NCBI GenBank assembly: GCA_009760885.1
Contig: CM019713.1
Span: 28,058,927-28,122,926, forward strand
Source of the DNA: Achatina immaculata
Lineage: Eukaryota > Mollusca > Gastropoda > Stylommatophora > Achatinidae
DNA length: 64,000 nt
Direction: 5' to 3'
Under the pieces are notes generated by a model. It made no database searches, was not told where the DNA came from, and was given only the letters and a program-made list of their open reading frames with translations. The position numbers were made by a program, and so were the translations under genes. Of the stretch, positions 55,105 through 64,000 are shown one piece after another. Position 1 is the stretch's first letter; the number at the start of each line of letters is the position of its first letter.

Positions 55105-56335
55105 GAGATGTCCAAATACTAAAAGTAGTTCTACTGTGAGATGTCGAATTACGTAAGAGTAGTTTTACTGTGAGATGTCCAAATACTAAGAGTAGTTCAA
55201 CTGTGAATTGTCCAAGTTTTAAGAGTAGTTCATCTGTGAGGTGTCCAAATAATAAGAGTAGTTCAACTGTGAAGTGCCCAAATAATAAGAGTAGTTCAAC
55301 TGTGAGCTGCCCTAATACTAAGAGTAGTTCAACTGTGAGGTGTCCAAATAATAAGAGTAGTTCTACTGTGAGGTGTCCAAATAATAAGAGTAGTTCAACT
55401 GTGAAGTGCCAAAATAATAAGAGTAGTTCAACTGTGAAGTGCCCAAATAATAAGAGTAGTTCTACTGTGAGGTGTCCAAATAATAAGAGTAGTTCTACTG
55501 TGAGCTGCCCTAATACTAAGAGTAGTTCAACTGTGAGGTGTCCAAATAATAAGAGTAGTTCAACTGTGAGGTGTCCAAATAATAAGAGTAGTTCAACTGT
55601 GAAGTGCCCAAATAATAAGAGTAGTTCAACTGTGAAGTGCCCAAATAATAAGAGTAGTTCAACTGTGAAGTGCCCAAATAATAAGAGTAGTTCAACTGTG
55701 AATTGTCCAAATAATAAGAGTAGTTCAACTGTGAAGTGCCCAAATAATAAGAGTAGTTCAACTGTGAAGTGCCCAAATAATAAGAGTAGTTCAACTGTGA
55801 AGTGCCCAAATAATAAGAGTAGTTCAACTGTGAAGTGCCCAAATAATAAGAGTAGTTCAACTGTGAAGTGCCCAAATAATAAGAGTAGTTCAACTGTGAA
55901 TTGTCCAAGTTTTAAGAGTAGTTCATCTGTGAGGTGTCCAAATACTAAGAGTAGTTCAACTGTGAAGTGCCCAAATAATAAGAGTAGTTCAACTGTGAAG
56001 TGCCCAAATAATAAGAGTAGTTCAACTGTGAAGTGCCCAAATAATAAGAGTAGTTCAACTGTGAAGTGCCCAAATAATAAGAGTAGTTCAACTGTGAATT
56101 GTCCAAGTTTTAAGAGTAGTTCAACTGTGAAGTGCCCAAATAATAAGAGTAGTTCAACTGTGAAGTGCCCAAATAATAAGAGTAGTTCAACTGTGAAGTG
56201 CCCAAATAATAAGAGTAGTTCAACTGTGAAGTGCCCAAATAATAAGAGTAGTTCAACTGTGAAGTGCCCAAATAATAAGAGTAGTTCAACTGTGAAGTGC
56301 CCAAATAATAAGAGTAGTTCAGCTGTGAGATGTTG
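55105..56335. repeat. 33-bp minisatellite, about 37 copies
   Basis: Unit AAGAGTAGTTCAACTGTGAA plus GTGCCCAAATAAT (33 bp). Divisible by 3, so both strands stay open: KSSSTVKCPNN repeats on plus (388 codons) and a Leu-rich LLLLFGHFTVE repeat on minus (445 codons). A marker subtype (TGTCCAAGTTTTAAGAG) appears at 55208, 55904 and 56098, and a 6-12 unit block seems duplicated around it. Confidence 0.96.
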
Positions 56336-57085
56336 ATCCTGGGTCATGCCACATGTATATTGTACAGGGAATCGTTTTACTTGTCATGTGTTGGCCAAAT
56401 ATTTGACCATCTGTCAAGCTCCTAGTCTGTCAGCGGAGACTGCCATGGTTTGTTTTTGCTGTGTCCAAAGACGGGTTGGTTAAAAAGTCATCTCTAGTTC
56501 TACACAAGGAAGCAAAACCCTGATCTTGTACTTGTACATGCCACATAGCACAAGCCAGTCCTTATTAACGTTTTATATACTATATATTTATTATTATTTT
56601 CTTCTTCGTCGGCGCCTTCTATTGGATAAACTAAAAAGGAAGACAAATGTTTCTTTTTTTCCGCCTACACCAGTGATGTTGTATACTATATGCATGTAGG
56701 TTGTGACTTTGGTATATTTTATGGTGAGGGGAGGGGGGATACGGAGCGAAGAACGAGTGGAGGTAAATATTTAAATGCAGGGGCTCTGCCGGGGATGAAA
56801 AAAAAACCTTCCAAGGGTCTGTCACGGCAAAATGATGAGAAACTCTGATGTATACATAAAATTTGTGTTTACTTGAAAATTCTGTGCTCTTTTACTTCCA
56901 GGTGCAGCACCGTCAGTATCTAGATGCAGAACGTATAGTTTTTTAAGCTTGAAATCTTAAATGTTCTCACTTCTGTATAGTTTGCAGTACAGCGCTGAGA
57001 CGATTTGTTTTGTTTTTTTTTTGTAGTTTAAATTTAACATTTGTTATATTTTTTTGATAACTGTTTCCTGTCTTTTTATACAAAC
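56336..57085. other. Unassigned sequence
   Basis: T- and A-runs and short frames. No gene or element recognised. Confidence 0.45.
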
Positions 57086-57210
57086 ATTCTATAGACGTGT
57101 ACATCTTCATATTCTATAGACGTGTACATCTTCACATTCTATAAACGTGTACATCTTGACATTCTATAGTCGTGTACATCTTCACATTCTATAGCCGCGT
57201 ACATCTTCAG
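57086..57210. repeat. 25-bp tandem repeat, 5 copies
   Basis: Unit ATTCTATAGACGTGTACATC plus TTCAC. Five units with few substitutions. Confidence 0.93.
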
Positions 57211-57230
57211 TTGCAGCTATTTTTTATGCC

Positions 57231-57241
57231 GCTACTACTAT

Positions 57242-57314
<73 letters not shown>

Positions 57315-57365
57315 GCTACTACTACTACCTCTACTACTACTACTAGTACTACTACTACTACTACA
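57231..57365. repeat. (CTA)n microsatellite, left flank of the palindrome
   Basis: About 43 CTA/ACT triplets with a few interruptions. A second CTA tract lies on the other side of the palindrome (58455-58525), also reading CTA on plus. Confidence 0.96.
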
Positions 57366-57401
57366 GATAAAAGGGATGGCGACTGCAGTAAAACTGGTTA
57401 A

Positions 57402-58455
57402 TATAAATAAGGTAGATAGAGGTGTATGGTGCAGTTTTACAAAGTGAGGGAGGAAGTGAGCAAGGTGAGAAAAAAAACGAATATAAAGTATGAGAATGTA
57501 TAAATGAAAAACATACAACATCCGATATTTCGGCGTGAGCCTTATTCGAGGATACATGCAAAAACAAAATACAAACATATATAACTTATCTGAAGCGTCT
57601 TGCTCTCAGCAAAGCTTAATTGTGTGTGGAAGAAGGAGGAGGAAGAAAAAAAAAAAACGTTGCCTACAGACAAAAGATTCCCGACATAGCCAATCATAGC
57701 GAAGAAGCGGAGAGAGAGGAAGGCAATAGAAACATGATAGCCGCTAGAGGTGTCGGGTGGGGGGGGGGTGTGGGGGGGGGGGGGGAAGGGGAGAAAAAAG
57801 AGGACGCGAGAGATAATGAATGAAGAACTTAAACACCTACAGGGAGGAAATGTAAAACTGGTGAATGGGACAAGACCAATATGTTGGCAGAGAAGGAAAT
57901 AGGATGGTGGTAGGGAGGGGTAGCATAGAGAAAGAAATTAGAGTATAAAAAAGGCCAGTGGAAAAAGAAAGAAGTTACAGAAAGCTGAAGACATTGTTAA
58001 TTCCAGCTGGGTGGAGACAGCCAGTCTGGAAAATAAGGCGCTGTTCTAAGACCCTCCGCAGATGTACGATCTCGGAGGGTCTTAGAACAGCCCCCCCCCC
58101 CCCCGACACCTCTAGCGGCTATCATGTTTCTATTGCCTTCCTCTCTCTCCGCTTCTTCGTTATGATTGGCTATGTCGGGAATCTTTTGTCTGTAGGCAAC
58201 GTTTTTTTTTTCTTCCTCCTCCTTCTTCCACACACAATTAAGCTTTGCTGAGAGCAAGACGCTTCAGATAAGTTATATATGTTTGTATTTTGTTTTTGCA
58301 TGTATCCTCGAATAAGGCTCACGCCGAAATATCGGATGTTGTATGTTTTTCATTTATACATTCTCATACTTTATATTCGTTTTTTTTCTCACCTTGCTCA
58401 CTTCCTCCCTCACTTTGTAAAACTGCACCATACACCTCTATCTACCTTATTTATA
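57402..58455. repeat. Large near-perfect inverted repeat
   Basis: Left arm 57402-57757 and right arm 58101-58455 are reverse complements over about 355 bp. I find one substitution (AGCGAAG against AACGAAG) and a 2-nt length difference in one A-run. The spacer (57758-58100, 343 bp) is unique except for a hairpin at its right end. Each arm contains CGCCGAAATATCGGATG, read outward. Arms this similar mean a recent inverted duplication, gene conversion between arms, or a foldback element. Confidence 0.95.
58040..58091. repeat. 19-bp perfect stem-loop beside the palindrome arm
   Basis: GCTGTTCTAAGACCCTCCG (58040-58058) and its exact complement (58073-58091) enclose a 14-nt loop in which AGAT and ATCT can pair further. 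The right stem runs straight into the C-run at the inner end of the right arm. Confidence 0.95.
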
Positions 58456-58530
58456 CTACTACTACTACTACTACTACAACTGTTACTGCTACTACTATTA
58501 CTAGTACTACTACTACTACTGATATATCCA
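58455..58530. repeat. (CTA)n microsatellite, right flank
   Basis: CTA triplets with interruptions, directly abutting the outer end of the right palindrome arm. Confidence 0.93.
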
Positions 58531-58619
58531 GTGGTGCTAACAAAATAATGGTAGATAGATTATAGTCACTCTGTGTTCCTCTACCTGGACGCATTTTGTG
58601 CCCCTCGTTCTTACAGGTA

Positions 58620-58750
58620 GAATGCAGATAATGAGCACAATGTTCGTATCTGTTTCGCTGTTTTGTATGTGGGCCTCGATGAAGGCATTTGCCGAAATAT
58701 TGAATTGTATGTTCTTCGTTTATACGTGCTCATTCTAGTTCCTGCACACT
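58620..58750 (+). repeat. PLE-like 3' UTR motif fragment
   Basis: GCCTCGATGAAGGCATTTGC followed by CGAAATATTGAATTGTATG and TTCGTTTATACGTGCTC. It resembles the palindrome arm sequence (GCCGAAATATCGG, GTTGTATGTTTTTCATTTAT), so the two share an origin. Assignment to Penelope-like elements is inference. Confidence 0.4.
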
Positions 58751-58754
58751 TCCT

Positions 58755-59060
58755 CCACCTCCTCCTCCTATTTCTTCTTCTCCTTCTTCTTCTTCGTCTT
58801 CTTCTGCTTCTTCTTCTTCTTTGAGCAGCTGTTGACTTCAACAGCTTTCCGAGCCATTGAGGGCCACTGCCGCAGACAAGACACATCTCCAGCCCTCGAT
58901 CTTCTCTTGCCAGATTCTAAAAGCTGACATATCTTCTTCTAGCTCGTCTCGACATCGTTGTCTGGGTCTGCCTGTACAAAGCCGTCTGGCTGTGATAATT
59001 CTTATTTTCATCAGTTACCTTTATCCGTCCTTGTTGTTTAAGTATTCGTTCTCCCAGAAT
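58755..59060 (-). mobile_element. LINE 3' fragment with (GAA)n tail
   Basis: The minus frame reads GRPRQRCRDELEEDMSAFRI, then QEKIEGWRCVLSAAVALNGS and a stop, followed by (GAA)n (58755-58820 read on minus). G-R-P-R-Q-R-x-R-D-E-L is a typical LINE C-terminal signature. No RT remains. A diverged relative may be at 23831-24047. Confidence 0.7.
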
Positions 59061-59739
59061 GTTTTGTATTATGTATTATTTTGATAGTTTCATCGGAGGG
59101 AGTACATAATGGGAAATAAAAGTATTTTACTTAACGATGTAAACAGAGGCAAGTTAGCAACGAATGTTTCCCTGAAATTATGTCCATGGTAAAAAAGAAA
59201 ATAGGGCGTGCAAGAGGCGCTCAGAACCTGAAAATACTTTTACTGAAAATTGTTTTCTTTAAATGAAATTTTCCACTGTTCATGATATTAGACAAGAAAC
59301 AATTTCTGTTTGTAAAAGTAATGTTATTTGTCAGTTTCTCTTCAACTTAACAGCTCATATCAACAGACAAAAGATGTACACTAGACAGTAAGAAAAATGT
59401 GTAGTTCAAAGATCTTTTTAATGGAACATATTTGTTTATTATCAAGCGAACAATTTAACTTTTGTTTATTCATTATCTGATATTTTTTTAATCCAGATTT
59501 TCCGGACTTTTTTTGTTGCTTCCATTTTCTGATGTGGTGAATAAACTGGTTGTCTGATCTGTTTGATTTTATTCGTGAGTTTATTTGGTTTATGACTATA
59601 TTAGTGATTTTATTGGAATTACTGATTTATTTGGTTTATGGCTCTCTTATTTGTTTGGTTTGATTCACTGGTTTATTTGGTTTATAATTTTATTTATGGG
59701 TTCTTTAACAGTCAATTCCCAAGATGAAGTGCTTAAGGT
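59061..59739. other. Unassigned AT-rich sequence
   Basis: Loose TTTATTTGGTTTATG repeats at 59575-59700. No gene. Confidence 0.5.
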
Positions 59740-60410
59740 TCATTCAGAATAAACTTTGTTTAGAATATATGTTTAGAATAAACATCACTCAGAATAAACG
59801 TTGTTCAGAATATATGTTCAGAATAAACTTCACTCAGCATAAACGTTCAGAATATATGTTTAGAATAAACGTTGTTCAGAATAAACGTTGTTCAGAATAA
59901 ATATCATTCAGAATAAACGTTGTTCAGAATAAATATCATTCAGAATAAACGTTGTTCAGAATAAACGTTGGTCAGAATAAACGTTGTACAGGATAAACGT
60001 CACTCAGAATAAACGTTGTTCAGAATAAACGTTGGTCAGAATAAATGTTGTACAGGATAAAAATCACTCAGATAAACGTTGTTCAGGTAAACATCACTCA
60101 GAATAAACGTTGTACAGGATAAACAACACTCAGATAAATGTTATACAGGATAAACAACACTCAGATAAACGTTGTACAGGATAAACAACATTCAGATAAA
60201 TGTTGAACAGGATAAACAACACTCAGATAAACGTTGTACAGGATAAACAACACTCAGAATAAACGTTGTTCAGAATAAACATCACTCAAAATAAACATCA
60301 CTCAGAATAAACATAACTCAAAATAAACATCAATCAGAATAAACATCACTCAAAATAAACATCACTCAAAATAAACATCACTCAGAATAAACATCACGTA
60401 GAAGTAATGT
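59740..60410. repeat. ~16-bp minisatellite, about 40 copies
   Basis: Unit CAGAATAAACGTTGTT with variants CAGAATAAACATCACT, CAGGATAAACAACACT and CAGATAAACGTTGTA. The order of variants makes longer 32-38 bp units in places. Confidence 0.94.
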
Positions 60411-60474
60411 ACAAAAGATTTTGAAGACTGAAATAACAGGCTCTGGAGCGGCATGATGAAGCAAAGGACGACTG

Positions 60475-60705
60475 AATGAAAGTCGGATCTGGAGTTGGCT
60501 ACTAAAGTAATAAAGTCGGATCTGGAGTTGGCTACTAAAGTAATAAAGTCTGATCTGGGGTTGGCTACTAAAGTTCTTGACGACTGAAATAGTCTGATCT
60601 GGGGTGGGCTATTAAAGTTCTTGACTACTGAAATAAAGTCTGATCTAGGGTTGGCTACTAAAGTTCTTGACGACTGAAATAAAGTCGAATCTGAAGTTGT
60701 CATCA
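60475..60705. repeat. 33-46 bp tandem repeat, about 6 copies
   Basis: Core GATCTGGAGTTGGCTACTAA followed by AGTTCTTGACGACTGAAATA in the longer units or AGTAATAAAGTC in the shorter ones. Confidence 0.9.
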
Positions 60706-61934
60706 ATAATGTCGAAGTCCTATTGATGGGAAATATTACTGAAGTGAAATCGGATGCAGAGTGATCCAGACGCTTTTTTTTTATCCGCAGCTTATCCAAT
60801 GAGCGACTTACTCGACTAGCGCAGTCACCTTAGAAACTTTCCGTCCCTCTTTTTCCTGTTTCAGGTGGCACAACAGCCTCATTTCATCAACATTTGTGGC
60901 ACGTAAGGTAAAGATCTGAACGAATATGACTAGCTCATCATCACTTTATCCCAGTTGCGATATTTCTCTTCTGACCTCTAACATCATATTTGTGTTTTCC
61001 TTTAATCTTTGTTAAATATATTTTTATCTTTGTCGTCATCATCATATTCTTTTTTTTTTTTAAGATTCACCGATCGATTTTGATTATGATTTTTAAAGAT
61101 CTGAACATGTCGACTTGTCCGAGAAATGTGTGCTTGAGTTCGACTTTTCTTTTCTTCCAGACGGTCGAATAATTCCAACCTATGGGCCTTAATCTTCTTA
61201 ACTTCTGTTGATTGTGTTTTCACATTGCTTCCTGTTCTTCATAGACTTTAAAGACACATATTCCCTTAAAGCTGATGTCAAACACGGCCCTTATCTAGAT
61301 ATCTGTATGGTACTACCATATATCTCCTGTCGTATCTACGCCATATGCTGCATGAGGAAGCCATGAATTTCATTCTTTGCACTTTCACAGATTTAACATT
61401 CTTCTCCATTCGCCTGTCATTTACTTTTAGCATCGCAGATCTTGCCCACCTGTCACAGATCTCGCTTTTAACATGTCACAGATCTCGTGTGTTCCTGTCA
61501 CAGATCTCGCGTGTTCCTGTCACGTATCTTGTTGTATGTTGTGATACGACAGATAGTTTATTATGCTCCCAGTAAGGGATGTCGCAATATGCCTTCTCAT
61601 AACCCGAACACACGTTGCTATATGGCTAAATGTCAGATAATATAAGCGATATATAACTATGATATTTCATTTCAGAATATTATCCTAGGTATATTTGTAA
61701 TTTATTGTCTGTCTGTCTGACCGCCTGCCTGCCTGCCTGTCTTCTTAGTCTGTCTATGTTGTTTATCAGTGTGTCTGTATTTGTCCTTCTGATTATTTGT
61801 CTGTGTGTCTTTCGTTTTTTTTAAATTTCTGTTTCTGTATCCATCGTGTGTCTGTCTATCTGCCATGTTTTCTATCTGTATGTCTGACTGTCTGTTAACA
61901 GATTTTACTACATCTAGTCTTTTATGTTGTATAC
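60706..61934. other. Unassigned sequence with small tandem motifs
   Basis: Four ~22-bp units of CACAGATCTCGCGTGTTCCT at 61455-61527 and a CTGT/CTGC-rich stretch at 61705-61900. No gene recognised. Confidence 0.5.
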
Positions 61935-62545
61935 TTGTTTCCAGCAGGTTATCAGACTATATTTGTTTCCAGCATGTTATCAGAGTATATTAGCTTCCAG
62001 CATGTTATCAGAGTATATTTGTTCCAGCATGTTATCAGAGTATATTTGCTTCCAGCATGTTATCAGAGTATATTTGCTTCCAGCATGTTATCAGAGTATA
62101 TTTATTTCCAGCATGTTATCAGAGTATATTTGCTTCCAGCATGTTATCAGAGTATATTGTGTCCAGCATGTTATCAGAGTATATTTGCTTCCAGCATGTT
62201 ATCAGAGTATATTTGCTTCCAGCATGTTATCAGAGTATATTTATTTCCAGCATGTTATCAGAGTATATTTGTTTCCAGCATGTTATCAGAGTATATTTGC
62301 TTCCAGCATGTTATCAGAGTATATTTGCTTCCAGCATGTTATCAGAGTATATTTGCTTCCAGCATGTTATCAGAGTATATTTGCTTCCAGCATGTTATCA
62401 GACTATATTTGTTTCCAGCATGTTATCAGAATATTTTTGCTTCCAGCATGTTATCATAGTATATTTGTTTCCAACATGTTATCAGAGTATATTTGTTTCC
62501 AACATGTTATCAGAGTATATTTGTTTCCAACATGTTATCAACAGA
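61935..62545. repeat. 28-bp minisatellite, about 21 copies
   Basis: Unit TTCCAGCATGTTATCAGAGT plus ATATTTGC (28 bp), homogeneous. All three forward frames are open because the unit lacks stops. A GA run follows at 62545-62562. Confidence 0.95.
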
Positions 62546-62562
62546 AAGAGAGAGAGAGAGAG

Positions 62563-63492
62563 AACATAAACACAAAATATCGATTCAGTGGCGAGTACAG
62601 ATGTGATATAGATCCTACATGTACTTTTATTATGCATCTATTGAGACGGAAGCGGGGGACGGGGGAGGGGTGGGGGTGGATAGAATTGTAGGTTTGTCGT
62701 ATAGCTCTGCCGTAGTTTTGCACTTAATGAAGGAAACCTGACTGATTTCTTCCCAGACTTGCGGGATATACTAAAGCTCTACAGTAAAGTCTAGAAAAGT
62801 AAAGTCTATTTTAGGACTGTGAAAATAGATACTGGAAACTTCGTTTTCTGATTGGGGTCTTGCAGTGGGCGTACTAGAATCTTGACTTTTCCAATTTGGG
62901 CTTTCGGGTAGATTAATGGAAACTTGACTTTCTTTTTCATTTGTGAGCATTGTAATACTAGAAATTTGACTTTTATATTTTGGTGCTAGTAATAGATTTT
63001 ATGGAAGCTGGCTTTCATAGTTAGACTCTGTAGCAGTTTTCCTTAAACCTGACTTTTTCTTTGCTTTTTTTGTTTTTTTTTTTGTGCGTTATAAAATGAT
63101 ATTGATAGGTACTAAATCCTATCGGTGGATTGTTTTCTCTCAATCCTCAAGTCGATAAAAGATATCTAAGTCTCTGAACAGTAATGACAATCCTCAGACA
63201 TTTTTACATTAATTCCCGCATTGAAATTTCACGAACAAAGGGACGTTATCCAGAATTAAAACTTAGAATCCTAAAAACTTTATGTTTTGTGCTTTTGGAA
63301 CTTGCTTTGTGGTACGGGAAACTTGACTTACTGTTCTGATGTGCTGCACTAGAGACAAGGAGCACTGAATAGTGAAAATTAGTAGAGGCGAAGAAGGAGG
63401 AGCCAAGTACTGGAAAATTAGTTTAGTTATAGGAAAGACAGAGAAAGTTGGAGCGCCATTGCTATTAATCTTGCATGTACATGATGATGATA

Positions 63493-63526
<34 letters not shown>

Positions 63527-63655
63527 TGGTGGTCGTCTGTCACGCTTCCTCAATATATTGTAACTGCTGCTGAACTGTAAATTTTATAACTTCGTCAGCT
63601 TTCTTTCCATACAGCTTTCAGCGACGCAAAACAGGCTGTCATCCTTGTGTCATCC
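62563..63655. other. Unassigned sequence with (GAT)n(GGT)n
   Basis: Loose repeats around GGAAACTTGACTTTC at 62835-63055, (GAT)n then (GGT)n at 63482-63533. No gene recognised. Confidence 0.5.
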
Positions 63656-63657
63656 TG

Positions 63658-63890
63658 GCAAATGATGGGAATATGGGAACCAAATGATGGGGATTTTGGA
63701 ACCAAGTGATGGGGATATGGGAACCGATTTTTATGGGGATTTGGGAAATAAATGATATGATATGCAAACTAAATGAGATTATGTGAAAGAAATGATATGA
63801 GAACCAAATGATGAGGATATGGGAAACAAATGATGATGATACGAGAATCAAATGATCGGGGTGCAGGAACTTTATGATGGGGGTATGTGA
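63658..63890. repeat. ~22-bp degenerate tandem repeat, about 10 copies
   Basis: Core AATGATGGGGATATGGGAAC with variable spacing. The Ile/Phe-rich minus-strand frame is an artefact of the repeat. Confidence 0.85.
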
Positions 63891-64000
63891 CATCATCCGT
63901 GAACAAAATATGGAAACTAGAAATAAAAAAGTTGTTGTTAGATTAGAATTTTTCTTCGTGCTCATATCTTCCTAACTGACTGGTGCCTGGCAGGTCTAGT

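Noticed and set aside
55010..56347. A 445-codon minus-strand and a 388-codon plus-strand open frame
   Set aside because: Both come from a 33-bp tandem repeat whose unit has no stop on either strand. No start context, splice signals or recognisable domain support a protein.
59095..59125. Tiny RTE-like word (GAGTACATAATGGGAAA)
   Set aside because: Only about 17 bp resemble the RTE 3' region with no continuation or tail. Too short to call a copy.

Overview
This is eukaryotic, almost certainly invertebrate, nuclear DNA. It has no prokaryotic gene layout, no operons and no intact conventional gene. It is AT-leaning and full of microsatellites, minisatellites and 5'-truncated retrotransposons. The RTE/BovB-type LINE fragments, a rosa/Visitor-like (DD41D) mariner and tRNA-Ser-derived SINEs suggest a lophotrochozoan, probably a mollusc. 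That placement is inference from repeat content and cannot be proved from this window.

Three layers make up the window. (1) About 30 unrelated minisatellite arrays with units of 11-53 bp; by my boundaries they cover roughly 16 kb, about a quarter of the window. Many are open in several frames only because the unit lacks stop codons. (2) Retroposons. The main family is an RTE-clade LINE with at least 12 copies, nearly all 5'-truncated. Seven have target-site duplications (TSDs) of 8-12 bp that I could read directly. Their 3' tails are (AATG)n or (ACTG)n rather than poly(A). Fragments of several other LINE families (two carry RNase H remnants), tRNA-derived SINEs and a short retroposon tail are also present. 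(3) One complete but internally deleted Tc1/mariner element (21426-22421) with 26-bp terminal inverted repeats and TA duplications.

Layout: 1-6.4 kb is a string of minisatellites. 8.1-8.8 kb is another array, followed at about 8.94-9.15 kb by a GC-rich candidate coding exon with a good splice donor. 11.8-15.9 kb holds retroposon remnants, including two RTE insertions landing 17 bp apart. 16.4-18.5 kb is CT-rich sequence and a 36-bp array. 19.3-26.1 kb holds LINEs and the mariner. 27-31.9 kb holds RTE copies and 24-bp arrays. 32-40.2 kb is arrays plus SINE and LINE remnants. 41.6-45.7 kb is a nest of LINE fragments. 46.9-56.3 kb is large arrays, two RTE copies, a SINE and two weak exon candidates. 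57.4-58.5 kb is a near-perfect inverted repeat with 355-bp arms. 59.7-63.9 kb is more arrays.

The host-gene evidence is thin: three exon-like segments (8937-9152, 48701-48859, 53964-54138), none recognised and none shown to belong together. The window is best read as intronic or intergenic DNA of a repeat-rich genome. The most unusual items are the 57.4-58.5 kb palindrome with a nested hairpin, the paired RTE insertions at 15.3-15.9 kb, the DD41D mariner, and tandem arrays that sit against, or share sequence with, LINE fragments.
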